DNA of 64,000 nucleotides, from assembly GCA_963678465.1 (NCBI GenBank), contig OY782858.1, positions 3,534,001-3,598,000 on the forward strand, given 5' to 3'. The translations under genes and the position numbers were made by a program. The notes under the pieces were generated by a model. That model was not told where the DNA came from, made no database searches, and was given only the letters and a program-made list of their open reading frames with translations. Position 1 is the first letter of the stretch, and each line of letters starts with the position of its first letter. This document shows positions 16,125 through 24,589 of the stretch, piece by piece. This stretch comes from Paludibacter sp963678465 (GTDB lineage: Bacteria > Bacteroidota > Bacteroidia > Bacteroidales > Paludibacteraceae).

Positions 16125-19100
16125 TTAAAATTCAACATTTAATCCTACAATGAAAGTTCTGGTTTGTGGGTAAGTACCCCAATCGATACCTTGAACTGTT
16201 CCGCTGTTTCCCCATTGATTAACTTCAGGGTCGAAACCGAGATAATTGGTGAATGTAAGCAGGTTGGAGGCAGTGAGGTAAGGCTGAAGTTTTGTTATGC
16301 CCAGTTTCTTCATTTTTGATGGAGTTACATTGTACGATAACGTAACATCTTTAACTCTCAGAAAACTTCCATCCTCGATAAAATAAGATGAAATTTTCAT
16401 ATCATAATGTGCTTTCGGAATAGAAGTAATCATTCCCGGACGACGCCACCGTTCAAGTACACGGGTCGATTGGTTTTTTCCATCGTACATGCCTTCGGTT
16501 TCCATACGCGATGCATTGTAAATGTCGTTTCCGTATGAACCCTGAAGCAAAATACTTAAATCAAAGTTTTTGTATGAGAAGATATTGGTCATACCAAAAG
16601 TGAAATCAGGATTAGGATCTCCAATATAATCACGATCGGAGTCGGTAATTGAACCATCGTTATTTAAATCACGATAGATTAATTCGCCTGTTTCAGGATC
16701 GACACCATCACTGAAGTAACCGTAAAATCCTCCGAGAGGCTGACCAGGTGTATTTCTTACCACAAATTCGGTAATCTGTTCGGTTGTTTTAGCAGTATTA
16801 TATGTCTGAGATAAAACTAGCTTAGTGAGCTGATTTTTATTGGTCGAAATATTGAAATCAGTATTCCATTTAAAATCTTTTTTATCAATATTTCTTGAAT
16901 TTACACTAAATTCAAAACCTTTATTGGACATTTCGCCTTCGTTACGTGTAATAGTAGAAGCTGTAGAAGCACCGGGAGGAAGTGTCACATACATCAACAT
17001 ATCTGTTGTGTATTTTGAATAATAATCAAGTGCAAAAGTCAGTCTGTTTTTCAATATTGTCAAATCGAGACCGAAGTTGGTTTGAGTGGTTGTTTCCCAG
17101 GTAAGATCCGAGTTACGAAGTTCGTTCTTAGTGATAATCGGAACGGCTTTTTCATCGCTCATCGGTGTCCACCATTCTTGCTTGTTAATAACAAAGCGTT
17201 GCAAGTAGCTATAATCGCTTAGGCCGGCCTGATTACCTGTTTGTCCCCAGCCTCCACGTATTTTTAAATCGTCAATCCAGGTCAGGTTTTTCATAAAGTT
17301 TTCAGACGAAATGCGCCACGCTGCCGAAGCAGATGGGAAGTATCCCCAGCGGTGATTCGGATTCAGTTTCGATGAACCGTCTACACGCATATTGACTGTG
17401 GCCAAATATTTACTATCGTAGTTGTAGGCCAAACGACCTACGTATGACATAATAGCCCATGCTGATTCAAATGAACCGCTTCCTTGCGATACTTTGTTAC
17501 CAGCATTTACAGTTTTAATACTGCCATCGTGAAAGTATTGTGAGCTTACATATGATTTGCTATAGTTTGATGTGGTAGCCGAAGTTCCCCCCATGAAATC
17601 AACATTGTGTTTTCCAAATGACTGATTGTAACTTAAAATGTTATCGTAAATCATTACAGTTCCTAAAGAACGGTCATCGCTCGAAACACCTCCCATGTCA
17701 CGGCCATAACCTGTTTTTACAGGGTCGAGGAAGCTTGTGTAGTTGTTGTAAAGGCGATCAAGTGTCACCGAAGATCGTAGTTTTAAGTTCGGAAGGAAAG
17801 TGACTTCAGCGCTTCCGGTACTTATTAGACGATTGTTCATGGTTTTGTTGTCGGCTGTACGCGACATGTTTTCAACCGGTGAAGTGATATTAACCCCATA
17901 AAACTGTTCGTAGTAATGTTTTGGATTATCTTCATCCCATATAGGGGCGTAAGTTGGTGTGTTGATAACTGAAAGTACCACACCGGCACGATTGGCACCC
18001 AGTCCACTCACAATTCCATTGCTTTTGTAGTCGGAATAAGAAACATTCGCACCGATTTTTAGCCATGGCCGTATTTGATTTTCAATATTGGTGCGGAAAT
18101 TAAAACGTTCGAAATGAGCTACTTTGATAATACCTTCTTCGCCGGTGTAACCAGCTGAAAGATAGTAGTTAATTTTATCGGTAGCATTCGAAATCGAAAG
18201 CTGATAGTTTTGTGTCAACGCATTTTGGAAAGTCTCGTCATACCAATCGGTTTGGTCGGTAAGTGTGGCAGGCAAAGCAGTGGTTGAGCCCATATCTTCG
18301 AGTAGTTCGCGATATTGATCCACATTCAGCGATTCGATGCGTTTTGTTAGGCTTGTAACTCCTGCATAAGCATTCAACGAAATCTTTCCTTTTCCTTTGA
18401 TACCTGTTTTGGTCGTAATAAGAATAACGCCATTGGCTGCACGTGAGCCGTAAATGGCTGCTGAAGAAGCATCTTTCAATACCTGCATACTTTCGATATC
18501 GTTGGCCGAAAGAAAAGAAATGTTGTCAAGCGTCACACCGTCAACTACATACAATGGATCATTGCTTGAGTTCATGGAAGTTGTACCACGCACACGAATT
18601 ACCATGCCTTCGCCGGGTAGTCCATTGGGTTTTATTACCGACACACCAGCGGCTTTTCCCTGTAATGCCTGATCGGCCGATACGATGGGTCGTTGATTAA
18701 GATCTTTGGTGGAAACTGAAGTGATAGCTGTGGTTACGTCACGCTTTTTTACCGATCCATAACCAATCACTACTACTTCGTCGAGTGCTTTGGTGTCTTC
18801 GTTCAGCACTATTCTGAATTTCTTTTCTGAACCCACAGTAATCTCTTTAGGATTCATGCCAATGTAGCTTATAATCAGAATGTCTTTAGGTGATGCTTCG
18901 ATGTTAAAGTTACCATCGAAATCGGTAATTGTTCCTGTACTTGTTCCTTTTATGAGTACGTTTGCCCCAATAATCGATTCGTTTTTACTATCCACAACCA
19001 CACCGCTAATAACGGTTTTTTGTGCAAACAAATTGAATGGAATAGCCAATGCTATTATCAGTACATACCGTAGCAGATAGTTGCTGCCGGAAGTGAAAAT

Positions 19101-19127
19101 TGTCCATTTTTGTTGAGTGATTTTCAT
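16125..19127 (-). CDS. susC: SusC/RagA-like TonB-dependent glycan transporter
   Basis: 1000 residues. A 35-residue signal peptide (unusually long n-region, ends LFAQ), a carboxypeptidase-regulatory-like domain (about 38-110), TonB box DEVVVIGYG (116-124), plug (127-240) with the SusC signature YGSRAANGVILITTK, and a 22-strand barrel ending in FIVGLNVEF. It imports oligosaccharides across the outer membrane with energy from TonB-ExbBD. There is no N-terminal signalling (STN) domain and no adjacent FecI/FecR pair, so control is probably through the linked Nudix-like regulator. 86 bases separate it from the SGNH gene upstream; no own promoter is obvious. Confidence 0.96.
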   Translation of the reverse strand: MKITQQKWTIFTSGSNYLLRYVLIIALAIPFNLFAQKTVISGVVVDSKNESIIGANVLIKGTSTGTITDFDGNFNIEASPKDILIISYIGMNPKEITVGSEKKFRIVLNEDTKALDEVVVIGYGSVKKRDVTTAITSVSTKDLNQRPIVSADQALQGKAAGVSVIKPNGLPGEGMVIRVRGTTSMNSSNDPLYVVDGVTLDNISFLSANDIESMQVLKDASSAAIYGSRAANGVILITTKTGIKGKGKISLNAYAGVTSLTKRIESLNVDQYRELLEDMGSTTALPATLTDQTDWYDETFQNALTQNYQLSISNATDKINYYLSAGYTGEEGIIKVAHFERFNFRTNIENQIRPWLKIGANVSYSDYKSNGIVSGLGANRAGVVLSVINTPTYAPIWDEDNPKHYYEQFYGVNITSPVENMSRTADNKTMNNRLISTGSAEVTFLPNLKLRSSVTLDRLYNNYTSFLDPVKTGYGRDMGGVSSDDRSLGTVMIYDNILSYNQSFGKHNVDFMGGTSATTSNYSKSYVSSQYFHDGSIKTVNAGNKVSQGSGSFESAWAIMSYVGRLAYNYDSKYLATVNMRVDGSSKLNPNHRWGYFPSASAAWRISSENFMKNLTWIDDLKIRGGWGQTGNQAGLSDYSYLQRFVINKQEWWTPMSDEKAVPIITKNELRNSDLTWETTTQTNFGLDLTILKNRLTFALDYYSKYTTDMLMYVTLPPGASTASTITRNEGEMSNKGFEFSVNSRNIDKKDFKWNTDFNISTNKNQLTKLVLSQTYNTAKTTEQITEFVVRNTPGQPLGGFYGYFSDGVDPETGELIYRDLNNDGSITDSDRDYIGDPNPDFTFGMTNIFSYKNFDLSILLQGSYGNDIYNASRMETEGMYDGKNQSTRVLERWRRPGMITSIPKAHYDMKISSYFIEDGSFLRVKDVTLSYNVTPSKMKKLGITKLQPYLTASNLLTFTNYLGFDPEVNQWGNSGTVQGIDWGTYPQTRTFIVGLNVEF

Positions 19128-19213
19128 TGATATAAAATTAGTTTTGTTTATATATAATGTTTTTTAGTTGAAGTTTTCTGTATAAGGATAGCTTTTTTAT
19201 CTAACACATTTGG

Positions 19214-19849
19214 TTAATTGCCTGATATTTTGTTGGCAATAATTGTTGCAATTTTTTTAGCTCCCTGTTCGTTAGGATGAATATTGTCGGGAAAATTTTC
19301 CGGTTGATTCGACATCCCCTGATATAAATCTATCAATGTTAGTTTGTTGTGCTGTGCCAATTCTTTTATGATAGGAATTACGCCTTTCACAAGAGTAGAA
19401 TCGTTGATTCCCCATTCGGTTTTGTATACCGGAACAGGCAAACACAGGTAAATTTTGGGTTGACCCGGAATGGTTTTAAGCGTGTCGATAAAAGCCTGAT
19501 AATCTTGTTTAAATCGGTCGGCTTGCCAGTTTTGGCTTTTTGTGTCGTTAGTTCCTAATTTTACAATAATAATATCGGGCCGATAGGTAAAAGTGTTTGA
19601 AAATTCTTTGCTGATCCAGTACGGAAAATCTCCTTGCTTTTGAAGAGTAGTAGCGCTGCGTCCACAGTTTAATACATTGTATTTAGGGCCGAGCAGGCTG
19701 TCGAGCATGACAGGATAGCTTGTTTTGCTTTGTATCTCGAGGCCGGCGCCTTCGGTGATGCTGTCGCCCACGCAGGCAACTCGCAATACTTTGTCAGTAC
19801 AGCCACTAAGCAGAAGGATGCTAAGTAGAATGAATGTGAGTCTTTTCAT
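19214..19849 (-). CDS. SGNH/GDSL hydrolase lipoprotein (probable carbohydrate esterase)
   Basis: 211 residues. Lipobox Cys at 17 (LLLSGC). SGNH blocks: GDSITEG with Ser30, Gly63 in block II (NCGRS), GTND with Asn101, and DNIHPN with the Asp188/His191 pair. Such enzymes remove acyl groups (acetyl, sinapoyl, succinyl and others) from polysaccharides or act on lipids. First gene of the PUL operon, directly behind the regulated promoter, so deacylation of the target glycan is a reasonable reading; the substrate cannot be told from sequence. Confidence 0.88.
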   Translation of the reverse strand: MKRLTFILLSILLLSGCTDKVLRVACVGDSITEGAGLEIQSKTSYPVMLDSLLGPKYNVLNCGRSATTLQKQGDFPYWISKEFSNTFTYRPDIIIVKLGTNDTKSQNWQADRFKQDYQAFIDTLKTIPGQPKIYLCLPVPVYKTEWGINDSTLVKGVIPIIKELAQHNKLTLIDLYQGMSNQPENFPDNIHPNEQGAKKIATIIANKISGN

Positions 19850-19884
19850 TGTATTTCAGATATTTGGTTTGTTGTTGAGCTATA

Positions 19885-19899
19885 GTGTCAACTTAACAA
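19885..19899. promoter_or_regulatory. PUL operator site 2
   Basis: GTGTCAACTTAACAA fits GTGT-N7-ACA and lies 15 bases downstream of the -7 box of the SGNH-susC promoter, over the expected transcription start. Confidence 0.6.
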
Positions 19900-19913
19900 T
19901 AAGTTTGATGCTG

Positions 19914-19921
19914 CAAATGTA
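19914..19921 (-). promoter_or_regulatory. -7 box of the SGNH-susC operon
   Basis: Minus strand TACATTTG matches TAnnTTTG exactly and is 64 bases before the SGNH start. The same TACATTTGCA decamer forms the GH3 promoter box at 23712-23721. Confidence 0.6.
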
Positions 19922-19952
19922 TATTATAATATTTTATTGACCAAATAAAAAT

Positions 19953-19967
19953 GTGTTTATTTTACAC
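19953..19967. promoter_or_regulatory. PUL operator site 4
   Basis: GTGTTTATTTTACAC is a GTGT-N7-ACAC inverted repeat 31 bases upstream of the SGNH -7 box, in the divergent promoter region. Confidence 0.6.
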
Positions 19968-20004
19968 TAAGTAGCTTGTTTTTTTTCTTTGAATGATATC
20001 AATT

Positions 20005-20019
20005 GTGTTTTTATGACAC
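20005..20019. promoter_or_regulatory. PUL operator site 3
   Basis: GTGTTTTTATGACAC is a GTGT-N7-ACAC inverted repeat 28 bases upstream of the regulator's own -7 box, suggesting autoregulation. Confidence 0.6.
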
Positions 20020-20047
20020 TATTAGTTTCGAATTCGGTATTTTTTTT

Positions 20048-20055
20048 TACCTTTG
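20048..20055 (+). promoter_or_regulatory. -7 box of the regulator gene
   Basis: TACCTTTG matches TAnnTTTG and lies 43 bases before the regulator ATG. It also shows that the longer in-frame start at 20003 would be upstream of the transcript. Confidence 0.6.
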
Positions 20056-20098
20056 CTGTGTTTATTTTTTGAGATACAAAGATTTATCTAAATACAAA

Positions 20099-20839
20099 AT
20101 GGAAGGAACAGAGACTAATTTCGAAACGCTTGCCTGTGTATCGGTGGATTGCGTTATTTTCGGCCACGAAGATGGTGTGCTTAAAGTATTGGTACGTCGT
20201 GAATTTGTTCCCATTGATGGGGAAATTCAACTTGAATGGAAATTGCCCGGAAACCATGTCCGCCGAAATGAGGAAATTGGTGAAACTGCTTCACGCATTC
20301 TGAAGGAACAAACCGGTCTCGAGAATATTTTCGTAAAGCAGTTTTCGGTTTTCAGTGATCCAAATCGTTTGATGCGTAGGCCTCAGGATTATGAGTGGGT
20401 GAAACCACGATTGCTTGACGGACGTGTCATTACCATCGGTTTTTATTCGTTGATCAATATGAGTGATGTGGACAACAGCACTCTGATTGATGATGCAAAA
20501 TGGGTAAATGCTTACGAAATTAAAGATTTGATGTTCGACCACAATGAAATTTTTGACGAAGCCCTGAAGAAACTTCGTTACGATCTATTGCACGAACCTT
20601 TGGTATTCGAACTATTGCCTGAGAAGTTTACCCTCACCGAAATGCAACGTTTATATGAAGCAATTTTCGATACCACTTATGATAAACGAAACTATCGGCG
20701 CAAGGTAAATAAAATGGCTTATCTCATTCCATTGGACGAAATACAAACCGGGGTTTCGCATAAACCGGCAAGGCTTTATTCTTTCGATCGTACTATATAT
20801 GAAAAAACACGCACTGAGCGTTTCGACTTTCGTGTGTGA
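20099..20839 (+). CDS. Nudix-like winged-helix regulator (NrtR/AraR type)
   Basis: 246 residues from ATG 20099-20101; a longer frame from 20003 begins upstream of the -7 box and is rejected. Residues 8-150 form a Nudix fold, but the Nudix box (51-74) is degenerate: the catalytic RE is RI at 66-67 and the EE is EQ at 70-71, so pyrophosphohydrolase activity is unlikely. Residues about 165-240 are a winged helix (LTEMQRLYEAIF, RNYRRKVNKM). In Bacteroidetes such proteins (for example AraR) are sugar-responsive repressors of catabolic genes. Divergent from the PUL operon and surrounded by GTGT-N7-ACAC sites, which I propose as its operators. Effector unknown. Confidence 0.85.
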   Translation: MEGTETNFETLACVSVDCVIFGHEDGVLKVLVRREFVPIDGEIQLEWKLPGNHVRRNEEIGETASRILKEQTGLENIFVKQFSVFSDPNRLMRRPQDYEWVKPRLLDGRVITIGFYSLINMSDVDNSTLIDDAKWVNAYEIKDLMFDHNEIFDEALKKLRYDLLHEPLVFELLPEKFTLTEMQRLYEAIFDTTYDKRNYRRKVNKMAYLIPLDEIQTGVSHKPARLYSFDRTIYEKTRTERFDFRV

Positions 20840-20859
20840 TGACATATAAATATAAATCC

Positions 20860-20905
20860 ACAAAACCGGCTGTAGTTATTTTATTGTAACTACAGCCGGT
20901 TTTGT
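20860..20905. terminator. Bidirectional terminator
   Basis: Perfect 19-bp stem ACAAAACCGGCTGTAGTTA / TAACTACAGCCGGTTTTGT with an 8-base loop, between the converging regulator and SemiSWEET genes. Confidence 0.9.
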
Positions 20906-20932
20906 ATTATCTGTATTTGTTGTAATTGTCTA

Positions 20933-21214
20933 TTATATTGATAGTTTGTCTTTTCCGGTTACTGTGTTTTTCACTTTCATAACGAAAATGTAAACAATAG
21001 GGAATAAGGATAGAGCATTGGCCCAAATAAGTGGAGCGTCGTGTAGTAATATGCCATAAATAAGCCACATGGTGATACATACCACCACGATGCAATACAT
21101 CAAAAGTGAAATGCTGTGTGTGTCTTTCGAACGGAAAACTTTTATTGCTTGCGGAAACTGATTCAATACCGATAGGAGTGAGGCCGAAAAACCAACGAAT
21201 TCAATTGCTGTCAT
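20933..21214 (-). CDS. SemiSWEET (MtN3/PQ-loop) sugar transporter
   Basis: 93 residues, the usual SemiSWEET size, with three membrane segments (about 4-22, 38-58, 62-82) and the PQ motif in NQFPQAIKVFRSKDT (18-32). Conserved helix-1 Pro and the VxxCITMWLIYG helix-2 pattern fit the family. SemiSWEETs dimerise and let mono- or disaccharides cross the inner membrane along their gradient. Position inside the PUL, between the regulator and GH3, suggests it moves the glucose or disaccharide released in the periplasm. No operator-like site was found directly upstream. Confidence 0.88.
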   Translation of the reverse strand: MTAIEFVGFSASLLSVLNQFPQAIKVFRSKDTHSISLLMYCIVVVCITMWLIYGILLHDAPLIWANALSLFPIVYIFVMKVKNTVTGKDKLSI

Positions 21215-21356
21215 AGATTTATATTTTTTATTTGGGCGGCAAATTTACGAAAAGAAAAATGCCTGTGCAATTGTGGTTAATATTTTGAATTATCTGAAAT
21301 GTAATTTCTTTCGAACAGCAAAAATGAATGCTGATGCTTTTACAAACTAAAGATCA

Positions 21357-21408
21357 AAAAAAACAGGAAGTACACATTTCTTATTAAACGAGTGCTTCCT
21401 GTTTTTTT
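21357..21408 (-). terminator. Terminator of the GH3 gene
   Basis: AAAACAGGAAGTAC pairs with GTGCTTCCTGTTTT (one G-T wobble). On the minus strand it is followed by an eight-base T-run. Eight bases after the GH3 stop. Confidence 0.85.
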
Positions 21409-21415
21409 ATGGATC

Positions 21416-23635
21416 TTATTTTAGTTTAAAACCAATTTTACTTTTTAGGTTTGTCGACGAAGCGCCTATAATCGCTTCGAAATCACCTGGCTCGGATATC
21501 CATGCATGTTTTGTATCGTCGAAAAAGCTCAGGGCGGTATTGTCAATAGTAAATGAAAGTGTCTTGGTTTCGCCGGGTTGCAAAGTCAGTTTTCCAAAGT
21601 CCTTGAGTTCTTTTGCCGGACGAGGCAATGATGATTTCAGATCGCTGATGTAAAGCTGAACAATTTCAGAGCCTTCGCGATGGCCAGTGTTTTTTACGCT
21701 TACTGTAAAAGTGATTTTGTCGGATGTGGTCATTTCCTTTTTGTCGGCAGTTACTTTACCGTATTCAAAAGTTGTATAACTTAAACCATGACCAAAGCCG
21801 AACAAGGGCTTGATGTTTTGTTTATCGTTCCAGCGGTATCCTACAAATATGCCTTCCTTATAATTTACCTGACCATCTTTGCCCGGAAATTCTCCTGCCG
21901 AATGTGCTGAATTATCCTCTAGTTTTACCGGAAAAGTAAAAGGTAGTTTGCCTGAAGGATTTACATCGCCCAACAGAACTGCTGCTAAAGCATTACCGCT
22001 TTCGGTGCCCAGAAACCAACCCTGAACAATGGCCGGTACTTGCTGTATCCAGGGCATGGCCACTGCGTTGCCCGAAATATTGACAACTATCAGGTGTTTA
22101 TTTACTTTCGCTAGTTCTGAAATTACTTTGTCCTGATGGTATGGTAATTCCAGTCCTTTTCGATCAGCTCCTTCACTATCCTGAAAATCACTTTTGTTCA
22201 ATCCTCCCACGAATATAACATAATCTGATGTTTTTGCCACTTCGAGTGCTTCGCGTAATAGTTCATTGGCCGAACGATTGTCAGTCAAATTCTGGCCGGT
22301 CTCAACGCCGTTGTAGCTGCCACCGGGATCGCCCACATAGCCACGTGCAAATACTACTTCGGCCTCATTACCGATTCTGTTCTTGATTCCATCGAGCGGC
22401 GAAACTTCATATTTGGCTTTCAGCGAAGAGCTTCCCCCGCCCACTGTCATCATCTTGATGGCATTTTCACCAATTACAGCTATTTTTTTTGTCTTGCTCA
22501 GGTCGATTGGTAATATATTGTTTTTGTTTTTTAGCAATACGATTCCTTCTTCTGCAATTTTACGACCTGCAAGAGCATGTGCATGTGTCCCAAACGAGCC
22601 GTAAGGCTTGTTTTTGTTCATTGTTGTACGAAATGCCAAACGCAGAATGTTTCGTGCTTTCTCATCCAACTCTTTAGTACCTACTTCTCCTTTGCGGATC
22701 AGTTCAAGGTATGGATTGGCCAGATAATAATTGTCGTAGGCATTGCTTGTTCCTGTTTTTAATCCGTCGGTCCATGTGCCGAATTCCATATCAAGTCCGT
22801 TGAAAATAGCTTCACGGGTATTGTGCGTTCCACCCCAGTCTGCAATCACAACGCCATCAAAACCCCATTCGTCGCGTAAAATATCTTTTAGTAAATACTG
22901 ATTATGGCAGGCTTGTTGGTTTTTATATCTGTTGTATGCACCCATAATGGCCCATGCTTCACCTTCCTGAACAGCTGCTTTGAATGCCGGTAAATAAATT
23001 TCGTACAAAGCACGGTCGTCTACGTTTACATTTACTGAATACCGGTCGGTTTCCTGATTGTTCAGCGCAAAATGTTTGACACAGGCAGCTACACCATTTT
23101 GCTGAACGCCTTTAATATAAGGAACCACCATTTGACCTGCTAAATACGGATCTTCACCCATGTACTCGAAATTCCTACCATTCAGTGGTGAACGGTAAAT
23201 ATTAACGCCAGGGCCAAGCAAAACGTTTTTGTTACGATAACGGGCTTCTTCACCAATGGACTGACCATATAACAAGGACATGTCTTTGTTCCAGGTGGCA
23301 GCAAGACAGGTGAGTGCCGGAAATGCAATGCATGAATCATTGGTCCAGCCTGCTTGCGACCATTCGTCCCAAAGCACTTCGGGGCGGATGCCATGCGGTC
23401 CATCAGTCATCCAAAAGTCCGGAATTCCAAGGCGGGGTACTCCGGCCGAGCTAAATTTAGATTGTGCATGACACATGGCCACTTTTTCTTCCACTGTCAT
23501 GCGGGCAAGTGCATCTTCCACGCGCTCGTCGATTGGCTTTGTATCGTCCAGATAAACGGCGTATTTGTTTTGGCTAAATGCACTGAATGATATTCCTAAG
23601 AGTAGGATTGTAATTTTTCTAAGTTTTTGTAGCAT
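21416..23635 (-). CDS. GH3 family beta-glucosidase (exported)
   Basis: 739 residues; signal peptide ends near SAFSQ (22). GH3 N-terminal TIM barrel with substrate loop KHFALNNQETDRY (187-199) and nucleophile D266 in VVIADWGG, where most homologues have SDW; then the alpha/beta sandwich (about 375-600) and a C-terminal fibronectin-III-like domain (630-735). It releases glucose or other beta-linked sugars from the non-reducing end in the periplasm. It has its own promoter with an operator site, so it is probably co-regulated with the susC operon. GH3 plus GH30 is the enzyme set of known beta-1,6-glucan PULs. Confidence 0.93.
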   Translation of the reverse strand: MLQKLRKITILLLGISFSAFSQNKYAVYLDDTKPIDERVEDALARMTVEEKVAMCHAQSKFSSAGVPRLGIPDFWMTDGPHGIRPEVLWDEWSQAGWTNDSCIAFPALTCLAATWNKDMSLLYGQSIGEEARYRNKNVLLGPGVNIYRSPLNGRNFEYMGEDPYLAGQMVVPYIKGVQQNGVAACVKHFALNNQETDRYSVNVNVDDRALYEIYLPAFKAAVQEGEAWAIMGAYNRYKNQQACHNQYLLKDILRDEWGFDGVVIADWGGTHNTREAIFNGLDMEFGTWTDGLKTGTSNAYDNYYLANPYLELIRKGEVGTKELDEKARNILRLAFRTTMNKNKPYGSFGTHAHALAGRKIAEEGIVLLKNKNNILPIDLSKTKKIAVIGENAIKMMTVGGGSSSLKAKYEVSPLDGIKNRIGNEAEVVFARGYVGDPGGSYNGVETGQNLTDNRSANELLREALEVAKTSDYVIFVGGLNKSDFQDSEGADRKGLELPYHQDKVISELAKVNKHLIVVNISGNAVAMPWIQQVPAIVQGWFLGTESGNALAAVLLGDVNPSGKLPFTFPVKLEDNSAHSAGEFPGKDGQVNYKEGIFVGYRWNDKQNIKPLFGFGHGLSYTTFEYGKVTADKKEMTTSDKITFTVSVKNTGHREGSEIVQLYISDLKSSLPRPAKELKDFGKLTLQPGETKTLSFTIDNTALSFFDDTKHAWISEPGDFEAIIGASSTNLKSKIGFKLK

Positions 23636-23713
23636 AATGAATAATTTAATGACTTTCCCTGATGTGTAGCTTTTAGTCGAAATTTTAAATATTGTTTTAG
23701 TTTAATGTCAGTG

Positions 23714-23721
23714 CAAATGTA
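23714..23721 (-). promoter_or_regulatory. -7 box of the GH3 gene
   Basis: Minus-strand TACATTTG, exact TAnnTTTG, 78 bases before the GH3 ATG and followed by CA as at the SGNH promoter. Confidence 0.6.
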
Positions 23722-23739
23722 ATAATAATTTTTTAGATA

Positions 23740-23754
23740 GTGTCATTTTGACAA
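23740..23754. promoter_or_regulatory. PUL operator site 1
   Basis: GTGTCATTTTGACAA contains the perfect palindrome TGTCA-TTT-TGACA. It lies 18 bases upstream of the GH3 -7 box, covering the -33 region, and has the same core as sites at 19885, 19953 and 20005. Confidence 0.65.
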
Positions 23755-23887
23755 TAATATTTATTTGATTTTTTTCGATCAGTTTTTTCTAGTTAGGCAT
23801 ATTCGGTTGGTTGTGCTGGTGCATAATAGAAAATCAGATTTTTTTGTTGCATTGCTTTTGTGAAATTAAATTTTTAGTAAGTCGCTA

Positions 23888-23917
23888 TTGTATATCAAAA
23901 AATTATTCTTACCTTTG
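23888..23917 (+). promoter_or_regulatory. Promoter of the str-S10 ribosomal cluster
   Basis: TTG at 23888-23890, 19 bases, then TACCTTTG at 23910-23917: the textbook Bacteroidota -33/-7 arrangement. It starts a leader of about 60 bases before rpsL. Confidence 0.8.
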
Positions 23918-23985
23918 CAACCCAATTTGGAGAAAAACCATCTTGTCAGAAAATTAAGTAGTTAAAGTAATAAAAACAAAGTAAG

Positions 23986-24408
23986 ATGCCTACAATTCAA
24001 CAATTAGTTAGAAAAGGAAGAGCAGAACTCATCGACAAAAGCAAGTCACCTGCATTGGATTCATGTCCACAGCGTCGTGGTGTTTGTGTTCGTGTGTACA
24101 CTACCACTCCTAAAAAACCGAACTCAGCAATGCGTAAAGTTGCTCGTGTACGTTTAACTAACCAAAAAGAAGTGAATGCTTACATTCCGGGCGAAGGACA
24201 CAACTTGCAGGAACACTCTATCGTAATGGTACGTGGTGGTCGTGTAAAAGACCTTCCGGGTGTACGTTATCACGTGGTTCGTGGAACGCTGGATACAGCG
24301 GGAGTAAACGGTCGTACACAACGTCGTTCGAAATATGGAGCAAAACGTCCGAAAGCAGGTGCTGTAGCCGCAAAAGGTGCACCAGCAAAAGGTGGTAAAA
24401 AGAAATAA
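23986..24408 (+). CDS. rpsL: 30S ribosomal protein S12
   Basis: 140 residues, longer than the 124 of E. coli because of an Ala/Lys/Gly-rich C-terminal tail. Part of the decoding centre. The two lysines where streptomycin-resistance mutations occur (K43 in TPKKPNS and K88 in GGRVKDLPG) are wild type. First gene of the ribosomal cluster, directly behind the strong promoter. A 181-base gap follows with no gene, possibly a leader for rpsG. Confidence 0.97.
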   Translation: MPTIQQLVRKGRAELIDKSKSPALDSCPQRRGVCVRVYTTTPKKPNSAMRKVARVRLTNQKEVNAYIPGEGHNLQEHSIVMVRGGRVKDLPGVRYHVVRGTLDTAGVNGRTQRRSKYGAKRPKAGAVAAKGAPAKGGKKK

Positions 24409-24589
24409 GCTCTGAGTTCCGTTAAGGGAATTCTCTTTTCAAACAAACAAAAAGATTAACAAAATCAAGTTTAAACACTTGTTTGCGTTTTAAAGGTAGC
24501 AGATGAACAGGTTGAGTAAATGATTCGGAGGAATTGTTGAAGCAGAACTAAAGCAACCAAACAAAACAAAAACGGAAATTTTATTAAAA

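Noticed and set aside
20003..20098. Longer N-terminus for the Nudix-like regulator
   Set aside because: It begins upstream of the -7 box at 20048-20055 and inside an operator, so it cannot be in the transcript.
24409..24589. Small gene between rpsL and rpsG
   Set aside because: No frame with start and plausible composition; treated as an untranslated leader.
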